Of a stretch of 64,000 bases of DNA, positions 1 to 8,894 are shown piece after piece (the stretch's first letter is position 1; every line of letters begins with the position of its first letter). Source of the DNA: an uncultured Umboniibacter sp. (GTDB taxonomy: Bacteria > Pseudomonadota > Gammaproteobacteria > Pseudomonadales > DSM-25080); contig NZ_CANMGY010000007.1 of NCBI RefSeq assembly GCF_947497555.1, positions 62,001 through 126,000 of the forward strand, given 5' to 3'. The translations under genes were made by a program, and so were the position numbers. Below the pieces are notes generated by a model. That model ran no database searches. It had not been told where the DNA came from and worked only from the letters and a program-made list of their open reading frames with translations.

Positions 1-910
1 ACAGCGCGTGGAAATTGACAATATCCTTGCCGATGAAATGGTAGAGCTCAGTCTTGGAATCAGCAGACCAGTACTCATCAAAGGATAAGTCGCTACGTTG
101 GTCACAGAGGTTTTTAAAGCTTGCCATGTAGCCGATAGGGGCATCCAGCCAAACGTAAAAAAACTTGCCAGGAGCTCCTGGGATTTCAAACCCGAAATAC
201 GGCGCATCACGAGAAATATCCCACGCTTGTAAGCCGCCGTCGAGCCACTCGGATAGCTTATTAGCGACTTCGTTCTGAAGTGTGCCGGATCGAGTCCAAG
301 TTTTAAGAAAATCGCTGAACTGAGGCAAATCAAAGAAAAAATGTTCAGATTCTTTTTCAACGGGGGTAGCGCCAGAGAGCGTTGAAACCGGGTTGATCAA
401 ATCCGTTGGTGAATAGGTTGCACCGCAACTCTCACAATTGTCACCGTACTGATCTTCGGTTTTACAACTGGGGCAAGTTCCTTTGATATAGCGATCCGCT
501 AGGAAGATGTTGCGCTCCGGATCAAAGGCCTGAGTAATGGTTTTGCGCGTGATATGCCCGTTAGCCTCGAGCGATAAATAAATACTCTCCGAAAGCGACT
601 TATTCTCACTAGAGTGGGTAGAGTGAAAATTGTCGAAGGCGATATGAAAATCGGCGAAATCCTGCTCATGCTCTGCCTTTACTGCGGCAATTTGCTCCTC
701 CGCGCTCCGACCTAGCTGTTCGGCCTTAAGCATGATGGCTGTACCGTGTGCATCGTCGGCACAGACGTAGGTACATTCGTGGCCTCGCATTTTTTGAAAA
801 CGCACCCAGATGTCCGTTTGAATGTACTCAACCAAGTGACCAAGGTGAATTGAACCATTGGCATAGGGAAGGGCACTCGTGACAAGTATTTTACGGGGTG
901 ACGTTGACAT
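1..910 (-). CDS. metG: methionyl-tRNA synthetase, N-terminal part (runs off window)
   Basis: Charges initiator and elongator tRNA-Met with methionine in the cytoplasm. The 303 visible residues contain the class I signature HLGH at residues 22-25, just after the N-terminal ALPYANG stretch. They also hold the zinc-knuckle insert with CPSC and CESC pairs (about residues 145-165) typical of the bacterial MetG1 type, and the [12 protein letters not shown] segment of the catalytic domain. The KMSKS loop, anticodon-binding domain and any C-terminal dimerisation domain lie beyond position 1. The ATG at 908-910 was chosen because homologues start a few residues before the [12 protein letters not shown] motif. 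The gene is divergent from mrp, a very common arrangement in gammaproteobacteria, with a shared 160 bp intergenic region. The identification is secure. Confidence 0.97.
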   Translation of the reverse strand, partial: MSTSPRKILVTSALPYANGSIHLGHLVEYIQTDIWVRFQKMRGHECTYVCADDAHGTAIMLKAEQLGRSAEEQIAAVKAEHEQDFADFHIAFDNFHSTHSSENKSLSESIYLSLEANGHITRKTITQAFDPERNIFLADRYIKGTCPSCKTEDQYGDNCESCGATYSPTDLINPVSTLSGATPVEKESEHFFFDLPQFSDFLKTWTRSGTLQNEVANKLSEWLDGGLQAWDISRDAPYFGFEIPGAPGKFFYVWLDAPIGYMASFKNLCDQRSDLSFDEYWSADSKTELYHFIGKDIVNFHAL

Positions 911-1072
911 GCGTTCGGGTAACTCCATTCGATAAAAGGGCAGGACAATTTAAGCGAGATTTTAGCCTAATTGCGCCTTGCTTGAAACAAAACTAACGGT
1001 TTTAAAGGTTGAAATTTTGCGGTGCGACGCCATTATGGCGAGAGTCTTAACAAATTTTCCACGGAGCGACCT

Positions 1073-2143
1073 ATGATTAGCCGCGAAAAACTCACTGAGC
1101 CCCTGTCACAACTCCTATTCGGTAACAGTCAACAACCGCTATCCAATTGGCTTTCGGACGTTGATATTGGCGAGTCGTCGTGTCGCTTAGTGTTTGCTTT
1201 TCCGTGGCCGTGTAAGTCCCAGTGGGAGGACTTAAGCCAGCGGATTGCCGTAGCGCTTGACGACGTTATTGGGTCTCGAGATCTCTCCATTGAGTTTACG
1301 ATTGCTATTCCCCAATTAGCTATTAAGTCTGAGCGTCCCTTGGTAGCTGGGGTTAAGAATATTCTGCTGGTAGCGTCGGGAAAGGGCGGGGTAGGAAAAT
1401 CCACTACGACCGTTAACCTTGCTTTGGCACTGCAAGCTGAGGGCGCTCGCGTAGGTATATTAGATGCGGACATCTACGGGCCGAGCATTCCTATGATGTT
1501 GGGCGTAGCTGAGGGGACTAGACCACATGTTCAGGCGTCAAAGCACTTTGAGCCCGTGATCGCCCGTGGCCTGCAAACCATGAGCTTGGGCTACCTCACC
1601 ACCGATAAGACGCCGGCAGTGTGGCGCGGTCCGATGGCGAGTGGCGCGCTAATGCAGATTTTAGAGCAGACGCTGTGGGATGATCTAGATTATTTGGTGG
1701 TTGATATGCCACCGGGTACCGGTGATATACAGCTAACCGTGGCGCAGAAGATCGCCGTGTCGGGGGCGCTAATTGTGACCACGCCCCAGGATATAGCACT
1801 CTTAGATGCCAAGAAGGCGATTGAAATGTTTAGCAAAGTCACTATTCCTATTGTTGGTCTAGTTGAGAACATGAGTATGCACACCTGTTCGGCATGCGGT
1901 CATCAGGAAGCAATTTTCGGCAGCAACGGCGGCGAACGCTTAGCGTCTACCTATGATGCAGAACTATTGGCTAAGCTGCCGCTATCGCTGACAATTCGGC
2001 AGTCTGGCGATGCCGGGGAGAGTTTCTTCGCTGAGAGTGGTCCTGAACAATTGGCCTACCAGCAGTTGGCGCTGCGCTGCGGGGAGCGTATCGCGATGAT
2101 GCCCGCTGCTTCAATGCCTGAGTTTGTCTCGCTGGATGACTAA
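1073..2143 (+). CDS. mrp: Mrp/ApbC family iron-sulfur cluster carrier ATPase
   Basis: P-loop ATPase of the Mrp/NBP35 family, thought to carry and transfer [4Fe-4S] clusters to apo-enzymes. The deviant Walker A motif SGKGGVGKST lies near residue 102, followed by the family segments DADIYGPSIP, WRGPMAS and DMPPGTGD. A C-terminal CSAC pair (within HTCSACGH) is the expected cluster-binding CxxC of the dimer. The N-terminal 90 residues correspond to the MIP18/DUF59-like region but are poorly conserved. A longer frame opens with GTG at 1022. I prefer ATG 1073 because GGAG at 1062-1065 gives a good ribosome-binding site, leaving 356 residues, close to the E. coli protein (369). It is divergent from metG. 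Confidence 0.95.
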   Translation: MISREKLTEPLSQLLFGNSQQPLSNWLSDVDIGESSCRLVFAFPWPCKSQWEDLSQRIAVALDDVIGSRDLSIEFTIAIPQLAIKSERPLVAGVKNILLVASGKGGVGKSTTTVNLALALQAEGARVGILDADIYGPSIPMMLGVAEGTRPHVQASKHFEPVIARGLQTMSLGYLTTDKTPAVWRGPMASGALMQILEQTLWDDLDYLVVDMPPGTGDIQLTVAQKIAVSGALIVTTPQDIALLDAKKAIEMFSKVTIPIVGLVENMSMHTCSACGHQEAIFGSNGGERLASTYDAELLAKLPLSLTIRQSGDAGESFFAESGPEQLAYQQLALRCGERIAMMPAASMPEFVSLDD

Positions 2144-2274
2144 TCTTTACGCTGCGTGCTGTTTGCGGCGTGCAGGGTGCACGGCCCTCTGCGCTAGTGC
2201 CAGGGATTTAACCGCCTGAAAGTTCTTCATCCTTTGGCGAGCTCGCCACCAGCGCTTCGTAGAATGCCTGTTCG

Positions 2275-2997
2275 TTAGTCAAACTTGAGTGAGCTGAGGT
2301 TAAGCGAATAGCTACTACCATCTTCGGTATAACGAATACCAGTCATCACACCCGCTAGAGAGGGCGCTAGCCAAACTTCAATGGTCTTATCCTTATCCTC
2401 TCGGCGCTGGACGAAAAGTACGGTTGTGATGGTCTCGTCGTTGATTTGCTGTTCGCTAGTGCCTTCACGAACAAAGCGGAGCAGGTCCGACTTACCCCGG
2501 CGAATAATAGGGATTTCGACCACCTCATCACCATTAATCGACGCTGCGCTTAGTGCGTATTGATAGGATAAATTATCGAGATATGGCTCATCAATTGGGA
2601 TGTTGTTTACGCCATGGCGATCTTCGTACAGCACTGTTCCTGGGGTGGTAAAATCGATAGATCGGCTTCGTTTCGAGAGGAAAAAACGTTGATCATAGTG
2701 ATAGCTATGGGCTGTTATTGTGCCATCTTCAAGGTGGAATAAAGATTCTTCGGAAATTGTACCGAGCGCCGCTTCGAGAATCGTAGAGAGTTTACAACTT
2801 CGAGTTGACGTGGCGGCCTCATCTAACTCGCAGGAAAAACGCCGAGTAGCAGTAATGTCGAGGCCCGAGTAGCGCCCTGTATAGGTCGCTTCATAAGATT
2901 GCGGTACGGCGGCATTGATGCCTGGCGCGGAAACGAGCAAGCCGCTGAGTAGCAAAAGCTTACATGACAGAACTAAGTGATTTCTTTGCTTTCCCAT
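2275..2997 (-). CDS. DUF3108 domain-containing exported protein
   Basis: A 240-residue protein with an N-terminal signal peptide: a short basic start, a hydrophobic LLLLSGLLVSAP stretch and probable cleavage after an Ala-Ala near residue 30. The mature part matches the DUF3108 family by its beta-rich pattern and recognisable segments such as YEATYTGRYSGL near the start and the IEVWLAPSLAGVMTGIRY stretch near the end. Its biochemical role is unknown. It is the last gene of the purM-purN-DUF3108 run and its start overlaps the end of purN by 25 bp, so translation is probably coupled. This order is conserved in pseudomonads and relatives. It presumably acts in the periplasm or cell envelope; the link to purine synthesis is positional only. 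Confidence 0.85.
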   Translation of the reverse strand: MGKQRNHLVLSCKLLLLSGLLVSAPGINAAVPQSYEATYTGRYSGLDITATRRFSCELDEAATSTRSCKLSTILEAALGTISEESLFHLEDGTITAHSYHYDQRFFLSKRSRSIDFTTPGTVLYEDRHGVNNIPIDEPYLDNLSYQYALSAASINGDEVVEIPIIRRGKSDLLRFVREGTSEQQINDETITTVLFVQRREDKDKTIEVWLAPSLAGVMTGIRYTEDGSSYSLNLSSLKFD

Positions 2998-3629
2998 AAA
3001 ATTCCCGAATTATCGATGACCTTATCATCGAGTAAAGCGCGACCGTTGTCATAACGCAAGCGATTGTCGCAGAACCAAGAAACCGCGACGGGGAAAATGA
3101 GATGTTCAACATTGAATAGGATTCGCTCGGCAAGCATCGGCGCAGTCATGCCCGCTTCAATCGGTGTTTTGCCTTGAATGATTGGCGGCCCGCCATCTAG
3201 TTCTGCGGTGACGTAATGAACCGTTGCTCCTGCATAATCATCATCTGCGTCGATGGCGCGCTGATGCGTGTTTAACCCCGGGTATTTAGGTAACAGGCTA
3301 GGATGGATGTTGATCAACTTACCAAGATATTTGTCAACGAATACCGGGGTCAAAATGCGCATGAATCCAGCCAGAATGATTAAATCTGGGGAAAATGAAT
3401 CAACCGCTATAGCTAGTTCGGCTTCGAATTCTTCGCGAGAAGCAAATTGCGTATGGTCAATCGCAATGCCTTTGATACCGTGATCATCGGCTCGATTTAA
3501 ACACTTTGCATTGGGGATATTCGAAATCACCCCCACAACATTGCCCGCAAACGCTTTACGCTTATCTGCATCAATAATGGCTTGTAAATTGGTTCCGCTG
3601 CCCGAAGCCAGCACGATGATACGTTTCAT
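2973..3629 (-). CDS. purN: phosphoribosylglycinamide formyltransferase 1
   Basis: Transfers a formyl group from 10-formyltetrahydrofolate to GAR, the third step of de novo purine synthesis. The 218-residue protein has the substrate loop ASGSGTNLQA at residues 8-17, the catalytic block NIHPSLLPKYPG (Asn and His of the active site) and the later DGGPPIIQ segment. It is full length. The frame could open at a TTG (3632), but the ATG at 3627-3629 overlaps the purM stop as TGATG, which suggests termination-reinitiation coupling with purM. The next gene, DUF3108, starts inside its 3-prime end. Confidence 0.97.
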   Translation of the reverse strand: MKRIIVLASGSGTNLQAIIDADKRKAFAGNVVGVISNIPNAKCLNRADDHGIKGIAIDHTQFASREEFEAELAIAVDSFSPDLIILAGFMRILTPVFVDKYLGKLINIHPSLLPKYPGLNTHQRAIDADDDYAGATVHYVTAELDGGPPIIQGKTPIEAGMTAPMLAERILFNVEHLIFPVAVSWFCDNRLRYDNGRALLDDKVIDNSGILWESKEIT

Positions 3630-4666
3630 CAAGCGTTCTCCAGCACCACTTCGCTAGCTGCATCGGTAGTAATTCGACCGATAATGATTCCCGGTTCACC
3701 CGCAGCGGCTAGCAGCTCAAGGGCCTTATCTGCTTCGTTTTCAGCCACTACAACGGTCATGCCAATGCCGCAGTTAAAGGTGCGGTAAAGTTCGTTGGCC
3801 TCAATATTACCTTCACGTTGAAGCCACTCGAATACCGGTGGGAGTGTCCAGCTCCTGCAGTCGATAACAGCCTGTGTACCTTCAGGCAGGACGCGCGGAA
3901 TGTTTTCTAGTAATCCGCCGCCAGTGATGTGAGCGAGTGCTTTGAATGGCTGCTCTCGGTGTGCTTGGAGTAACGCTTTAACATAGATACGTGTTGGTGC
4001 AAGGAGCGCATCGGCGAGCGTTCCGTCATCGAAGGCAGAATCTAAGGTCATCGCGCTTCGTTCTAGTACTTTGCGAATTAACGAGTAACCGTTAGAGTGC
4101 GGACCAGATGACTTGAGCCCGATAATGACATCGCCCGCCGCTACGCGACTTCCATCAATCACTTCATCGTGCTCTACGATTCCGGTGGTAAAGCCTGCTA
4201 GGTCAAAATCATCGCCCTCGTACATTCCTGGCATTTCTGCCGTTTCGCCGCCGATTAGCGCACATCCAGCTTGAATGCACCCTTCAGCGATGCTTTTGAC
4301 CACTTGCTCCGCCACATCGAGGTCAAGTTTTGCTGTGGCATAGTAGTCGAGGAAGTAAAGTGGCTCTGCGCCTGCCACCACGACATCATTCACACACATT
4401 GCTACCAAATCGATACCGATTCCGTCGTAACGCTTCGCATCAATAGCAAGACGAAGTTTCGTTCCAACACCATCTGTGCCGGAGATTAAAACAGGTTTTC
4501 GGTAGCCCTCAGGAAGTGCAAATGCACCCCCAAATCCCCCAAGGCCTCCAAGCACCTCTGGGCGAGATGTGGCGGCACAGGTAGCCTTGATACGATCGAC
4601 TAACTGATTACCTGCATCAATGTCTACGCCGGCATCGCGATAACTTAAAGGGGTCTTGTTTGACAT
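3629..4666 (-). CDS. purM: phosphoribosylformylglycinamidine cyclo-ligase (AIR synthetase)
   Basis: Catalyses the ATP-dependent closure of FGAM to AIR, the fifth step of purine synthesis. The 345-residue protein is the usual length and shows the family motifs: [14 protein letters not shown] at the start, [13 protein letters not shown] (nucleotide and substrate binding), [24 protein letters not shown] and [16 protein letters not shown]. It is the first gene of the purM-purN-DUF3108 operon and is divergent from the DUF2066 gene. A CGCAAAC element near 4682-4688 on the minus strand looks like half of a PurR site, but no second half is visible. Confidence 0.97.
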   Translation of the reverse strand: MSNKTPLSYRDAGVDIDAGNQLVDRIKATCAATSRPEVLGGLGGFGGAFALPEGYRKPVLISGTDGVGTKLRLAIDAKRYDGIGIDLVAMCVNDVVVAGAEPLYFLDYYATAKLDLDVAEQVVKSIAEGCIQAGCALIGGETAEMPGMYEGDDFDLAGFTTGIVEHDEVIDGSRVAAGDVIIGLKSSGPHSNGYSLIRKVLERSAMTLDSAFDDGTLADALLAPTRIYVKALLQAHREQPFKALAHITGGGLLENIPRVLPEGTQAVIDCRSWTLPPVFEWLQREGNIEANELYRTFNCGIGMTVVVAENEADKALELLAAAGEPGIIIGRITTDAASEVVLENA

Positions 4667-4889
4667 AGCTCTTTCCGTGTTGTTTGCGCAGCATTAGCGC
4701 AGCAAAATATGATTAATGGCGCAAAGTTTACCGTGAGATAGCTAAGATTGAAGTGATTGGGTAATACTACCGAGATGCGTGAGGCGCAGCTTAAACTGAG
4801 AGAAAAGTCTGGCTTTGGGCGCTTTATAAGCTGTTGCGTTGATTTAAAGCTTGCTAAACTACCTGCACGATAACTAAGGAATATCTGCT

Positions 4890-5906
4890 GTGAAAGCATT
4901 CATTAATACGATTATTGTGATCTCGTTGGGTTACGCATTCGTGGTTCAGGCTGCAGTCTTGGACGCTAGTGTGATCGTAGAGGATCGAAGCCAGCGGGTT
5001 CGTCTGGTAGCGGTCACACAGGCATTCGAGCAAGTGATTCGTTCACGAACCGGCAGTACCAGTGTGCTAGCGGAGCCCTTAGCAGCGCTGTTGGCAGATA
5101 GTGATCAATTCGTAGATAACTATGCCTATTCGACCAATGAGGCGGGACTAACCCAACTCGATGTCAGCTTCCAGGAGTTGAAACTTCGCCAAGCGATTAT
5201 GACCGCTCAAGTTCCCTATTGGCCTGATCAGCGACCGAAGACACTGGTATTGTTGGCTCAGATCACCACGATGAATCGCTCTCCTCATTATATTACTGAA
5301 GCTGACGACGCGCTGATCGCTTCGATGGATAAGGCGTTTGAGCAGTACGATCTCAGTATGATAACGCCGATCTGGGACTTGGACGACCGCCTCATTGCTA
5401 GTCCGCAGCAGATTTGGGAGCACGATCGAGAGCGGGCGGTAGAGTTGGCAGATAAATATGGCGCTAGCTGTGTGCTTACTGGAGCGGCGTATCTTGATTC
5501 GCGTGCTCGTTACCGGATCAACTGGACGTTAGATTGTGCCGGAGAATTGGCTCGGAGTCAGCTGGGCGCGCTAGATATCGAAGGTGCTGCCAATCAGGGG
5601 CGCAATTTGGTGGTTAGTCAGTTAGTCGCTCAGCAAGCAGTCGATCTAAGCGGATCGGTGAACACAGTTCTGATGGAGGTGGCTGGGCTTGAGGCCTATT
5701 CCTCAGTCGTTTCGTTGCGTAATTATTTAGACGAATTGCTTCACATTAAGCGTTACAATATCCAATCGATTAGCGCGACAGGGCTGCAACTAGAACTTAA
5801 TTTAGTGGACGATATTGCTAAGTTCCACCAACGGTTGAATCGTGATGGGCTGCTGCAACGCATTGACGACGAACACTACTATTGGGTTGCTGTGAATGTG
5901 GAGTGA
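4890..5906 (+). CDS. DUF2066 domain-containing exported protein
   Basis: A 338-residue protein starting at GTG 4890, with AAGGA at 4876-4880 as ribosome-binding site. The first 22 residues form a signal peptide (hydrophobic IIVISLGYAFVVQA, likely cut after Ala-Ala). The family DUF2066 is recognised from the overall pattern and from its position between purM and hda, where it sits in pseudomonads and related genera. Function is unknown; a periplasmic or envelope location is likely. The 3-prime end overlaps the hda start by 11 bp, so the two genes are co-transcribed and probably translationally coupled. Why an envelope protein is coupled to a replication regulator is not evident from the sequence. 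Confidence 0.82.
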   Translation: MKAFINTIIVISLGYAFVVQAAVLDASVIVEDRSQRVRLVAVTQAFEQVIRSRTGSTSVLAEPLAALLADSDQFVDNYAYSTNEAGLTQLDVSFQELKLRQAIMTAQVPYWPDQRPKTLVLLAQITTMNRSPHYITEADDALIASMDKAFEQYDLSMITPIWDLDDRLIASPQQIWEHDRERAVELADKYGASCVLTGAAYLDSRARYRINWTLDCAGELARSQLGALDIEGAANQGRNLVVSQLVAQQAVDLSGSVNTVLMEVAGLEAYSSVVSLRNYLDELLHIKRYNIQSISATGLQLELNLVDDIAKFHQRLNRDGLLQRIDDEHYYWVAVNVE

Positions 5907-6606
5907 ACGTCCTCAGCAACTCGCGCTGAATGTGAATCTCAATGATGAACCTACTCTCGATAATTTTTTTATCGGAGCCAATCAAACTCGCGGTATTGCT
6001 GTGCAAAGTGTGCGTCAGCAGCCTTCGGCCATTGGCGACTTTCTTATTTATCTTTGGGGGCCTGCAGGTGTCGGCAAGACCCATCTAGCAAAAGCCGCTG
6101 CTCACCAGTTTGCCCAAGATGGGCTATCCGCAGCCTTTATCCGCTCCTCGGAAGACCTTGTAGCCTTCGCCGCCTCTATCGAGCAGCAGTCTCATGAGTT
6201 GGTGATTATCGATAACTTAGAAAACTATCTAGGTTCCAAGCTCATCGAAACCGCACTGTTTGAAATTTATAATTGGCTTCGTGATAGCGGCCGCAGATTA
6301 TTAGTTACCGCCGAGTCGTCACCACGCCATTTGATTACCGTATTGCGCGATTTAAAATCAAGGCTGACGTGGGGTGGTATCTTTCACCTCGAAAAACTGG
6401 CGGACGACGAGTTGATTACTGCGCTCCAGCTGCGTTGTAATAACCGCGGCATGAAACTCAGTGATGAACTTGCCACCTATATCATTCACCGAGCTCCGCG
6501 AGACGCGAATGTAATCTTTGCGGTACTAGAGCGACTTGATTCACTTACACTAGAACAAAAGCGGCTGCTAACGATTCCATTTGTTCGTGAAGTCATGGGG
6601 TGGTAA
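5896..6606 (+). CDS. hda: DnaA regulatory inactivator Hda
   Basis: An AAA+ protein related to DnaA domain III that, bound to the sliding clamp, stimulates hydrolysis of DnaA-ATP after initiation (RIDA). The N-terminus carries a clamp-binding motif of the QL-x-L type (QLALNV, residues 8-13). Walker A is GPAGVGKTHLA from about residue 55. A Walker B-like IIDNLE and a sensor-type segment LKSRLTWGG follow. The protein ends after the AAA+ lid and has no DnaA domain IV for DNA binding, which separates Hda from DnaA. The length of 236 residues is normal. The start at 5896 lies within the end of the DUF2066 gene. Confidence 0.93.
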   Translation: MWSERPQQLALNVNLNDEPTLDNFFIGANQTRGIAVQSVRQQPSAIGDFLIYLWGPAGVGKTHLAKAAAHQFAQDGLSAAFIRSSEDLVAFAASIEQQSHELVIIDNLENYLGSKLIETALFEIYNWLRDSGRRLLVTAESSPRHLITVLRDLKSRLTWGGIFHLEKLADDELITALQLRCNNRGMKLSDELATYIIHRAPRDANVIFAVLERLDSLTLEQKRLLTIPFVREVMGW

Positions 6607-6610
6607 GTCG

Positions 6611-6649
6611 CTACCTTTAGCTACCTTTAGCTACCTTTAGCTACCTTAG
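6611..6649. repeat. tandem decamer array at the 3-prime end of the histidine kinase gene
   Basis: Three perfect tandem copies of ctacctttag occupy 6611-6640, followed by a fourth copy lacking one T. On the minus strand the array encodes the last residues of the kinase gene (VAKGS), and its stop codon lies inside a repeat unit. Because the unit is 10 bp, gain or loss of one copy between the stop and the body of the gene would shift the reading frame of the tail. Confidence 0.9.
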
Positions 6650-8000
6650 CTATCGGCAATACCAACCTTACCCGTAAGCCACCGCTGTCTCGGTTACTCG
6701 CAGTAATTTCACCACCGTGTAACTCAACAATCGTTTTACTCAGCGCAAGACCTAGGCCGACGCCACCGTCGGTGCGTCCTCTAACGCTATCAGCGCGAAC
6801 AAAGGGAGCGAAAATGTCCTTGAGAATCGCCTCGGGCACACCAGGACCACGGTCCAGAATATCAACATTGACCAGATGTTTGTTGCGGGTGACTGTTACG
6901 TCTATCTGTCCGGTTGGTTGGTGGCGAAGCGCGTTAGCAATAATATTTCCCACTGCATGGGAGAGCAAATCTCCATGGGAGATAAAGCTAATAGATCGGT
7001 CCGGCATTGCTATGCTTAGCCGTTCTTGCTGAGTTTGATCGAACTGTTGTAGGCTGGAATCGAGTACCGCTTTCACGCTAACTCGTTCAGCTAATGGGGT
7101 TTCCCCATTGCTAAGGCGTTCCAACTCAAGTAATTCATTAACCATTTTAATGAGCTGGGTTATTTGCCGTTGAATACTTTGCACGTGCTTGGCATTCAGC
7201 GAAGCGTCCTTTGCCGTGGCCAGCAGTTCGGCTGCTAACTGAAGGCGGGCAAGCGGTGTGCGAATTTCATGGGCAACATTGCTGATAAGGCGCCTTTGCT
7301 TATCAAGCAGTGTCTCAATTTGAATATTCATGTTGCTAAAATCAGCGGCCAAATGCGCTAACTCGTCGTTGCCGGTGGCGAGTTGCTGCAGTTCTTCTTC
7401 GTGAAAACGTCCCGCCGCGGTATTGCGAGTTGCCCTAGCAAGGACCTTAACGGGCTTGACAATTAGTCGGCTTATCCACCACGAAACACAGGCTGAGAGA
7501 ACGAGGGAGAGCAACAAGAGAAATACGACCGAACGCTGAACAAGGGCTACGAATTGTGCCCGTTGACTAAATTTCCCTAGGATTAAAAAACGCAGTGCGG
7601 CTCCCTCTCGGGTGTAGATGAGTCGTCCCTGAACGGGTACCCCATTGTGGATGATAGCCACCGCGGGGTTTGCATCGTTAATCAATGCGGCCGTAGCGCT
7701 AATGCTTTTGGGGAGGTCGCGCGATAGCAAATCTTCGTTATCTTGGTTAATCAAATAAACCCTTTCACGATCGGGTCGACGAAGTCGATGAGCCCACTCT
7801 GCCACCGCGCGTTCGCCGCGAACGGCTGCGATACGAAGCCCGCGACTATAAAGCCGAATACTATCTTGCCGTTCGCTAAAGCGTGGGGTGACTTGCTGGT
7901 CGCGATCAGGCAGAGCGAGTTGGTAAAAGGTTGCTACGGCGGCAATTAGAAGCAAACTGCTGCCCCAACTAATCACGAAGCAGCGAAGAAAGAGGCTCAT
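6627..8000 (-). CDS. CpxA-like sensor histidine kinase
   Basis: Inner-membrane sensor kinase of 457 residues. A first membrane segment lies at about residues 6-27, a periplasmic sensor region of about 130 residues follows, and a second membrane segment (VVFLLLLSLVLSACVSWW) lies at about 158-178. HAMP comes next. The dimerisation box NVAHEIRTPLARLQ has its phospho-accepting His near 244, the N box NIIANALRH is near 348, and the G boxes are DRGPGVP and GGVGLGLALS. The H-box context and the divergent CpxP/Spy-like gene point to the envelope-stress CpxA group, although periplasmic sensor identity cannot be proven by eye. The start overlaps the regulator stop by 4 bp (ATGA). The extreme C-terminus is made from a decamer tandem repeat. 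Confidence 0.9.
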   Translation of the reverse strand: MSLFLRCFVISWGSSLLLIAAVATFYQLALPDRDQQVTPRFSERQDSIRLYSRGLRIAAVRGERAVAEWAHRLRRPDRERVYLINQDNEDLLSRDLPKSISATAALINDANPAVAIIHNGVPVQGRLIYTREGAALRFLILGKFSQRAQFVALVQRSVVFLLLLSLVLSACVSWWISRLIVKPVKVLARATRNTAAGRFHEEELQQLATGNDELAHLAADFSNMNIQIETLLDKQRRLISNVAHEIRTPLARLQLAAELLATAKDASLNAKHVQSIQRQITQLIKMVNELLELERLSNGETPLAERVSVKAVLDSSLQQFDQTQQERLSIAMPDRSISFISHGDLLSHAVGNIIANALRHQPTGQIDVTVTRNKHLVNVDILDRGPGVPEAILKDIFAPFVRADSVRGRTDGGVGLGLALSKTIVELHGGEITASNRDSGGLRVRLVLPIAKVAKGS

Positions 8001-8716
8001 TCTTCGTCCTCGTTGGGAGCGATGACTAATTGATAGCCAACGCCCCGAAGCGCAGTAATTTGATAGCTTCGATCTACCCGCGCAAGTTTCTTTCTTAGAT
8101 GACTGATATGCACGTCAACCGAGCGATCAAAGGGTAGGCGTTCACGATTGAGCCCTACCTGGCTGAGCTCGTCCTTAGACACAGCACGCCCTTGATGTTC
8201 TATTAGGACAGCTAGTAGCTTCATTTCAGCGATCGTCACCTTAAGATCAATATCGTGTAGAGAAGCTTTTAATTGAACAGCGTTTACCGTTAATCCGTGT
8301 AATACCAATCTATCGGCAGTTGATGGCTCGGTGTAGAAGCGTCGGAGCACAGCGCGAATTCGGGCTACAAGTTCTCGGGGGTTACAAGGTTTAGCGAGGT
8401 AATCGTCGGCGCCTAACTCAAGCCCAATGATACGATCGACATCATCGCCTTTGGCCGTAAGCATAATGACGCTGACAGCTAGATGTTGCTGCCTAATACG
8501 TTTTAAAATTTCGATACCATCGAGCCCCGGCATCATGACATCGAGTAGGATGAGGTCGTAGTTGGACGTATGGTTAATCTCGTTCCAAGCTTGGTTTCCA
8601 TCAGCAGCGTGAACCACATTGAAGTTCTGTTGCGTTAGATACTCACAGAGTAATTCTGCGAGCTCTAGATCGTCTTCGGCGAGAAGAATGTTTTGCTTGG
8701 ATGTTGTGTCACTCAT
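7997..8716 (-). CDS. CpxR-like OmpR-family response regulator
   Basis: A 239-residue two-domain regulator. The receiver domain has the acidic pair D15-D16, the phosphorylation site D59 (within LILLDVMMPGLDG), T87 and K109 (LAKPCNPREL). A winged-helix OmpR/PhoB DNA-binding domain follows, with the recognition-helix region RSVDVHISHLRKKL and the terminal hairpin RGVGYQL. It is the first gene of the regulator-kinase operon and partners the kinase downstream. The upstream region contains five GTAAA-like half-sites with exact 10 bp spacing, the form expected for CpxR boxes, so autoregulation is likely. It could be another OmpR-class regulator, but the context favours CpxR. Confidence 0.92.
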   Translation of the reverse strand: MSDTTSKQNILLAEDDLELAELLCEYLTQQNFNVVHAADGNQAWNEINHTSNYDLILLDVMMPGLDGIEILKRIRQQHLAVSVIMLTAKGDDVDRIIGLELGADDYLAKPCNPRELVARIRAVLRRFYTEPSTADRLVLHGLTVNAVQLKASLHDIDLKVTIAEMKLLAVLIEHQGRAVSKDELSQVGLNRERLPFDRSVDVHISHLRKKLARVDRSYQITALRGVGYQLVIAPNEDEE

Positions 8717-8766
8717 GTCTCTATAATGCGACTTAAGGGGTTGTTTGCCAAGCCGCTAATCTACTC

Positions 8767-8811
8767 TTTACCTTTCTTAACCTCAGTTAACACGACCTAA
8801 CAGACCTTTAC
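8767..8811 (-). promoter_or_regulatory. phased array of five CpxR-like half-sites
   Basis: Read on the minus strand, pentamers GTAAA, GTTAG, GTTAA, GTTAA and GTAAA start every 10 bp, each separated by 5 bp. On the plus strand the half-sites are at 8767, 8777, 8787, 8797 and 8807. The known CpxR box is GTAAA-N5-GTAAA. The array lies 51-95 bp upstream of the regulator gene and 84-128 bp upstream of the CpxP/Spy-like gene, so it can serve both divergent transcripts. Confidence 0.7.
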
Positions 8812-8894
8812 TGAGGGTCTCGTTAAGGTAGCACTGAAAGTAACAGAAAAAGGTGTCTGTTATAGGCGCTACTATTTTTAGACGTTTGGAGTAG

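Noticed and set aside
712-948. Minus-strand open frame overlapping the metG start
   Set aside because: It lies in another frame over metG, whose HLGH motif and zinc knuckle are clear in the true frame.
2235-2248. Perfect palindrome TGGCGAGCTCGCCA after mrp
   Set aside because: No T-run on either strand and no promoter nearby; GC-rich palindromes of this length occur by chance. It could be a weak terminator but the evidence is thin.
4678-4692. CGCAAAC element upstream of purM as a PurR operator
   Set aside because: Only one half-site is recognisable; the expected palindromic second half is missing.
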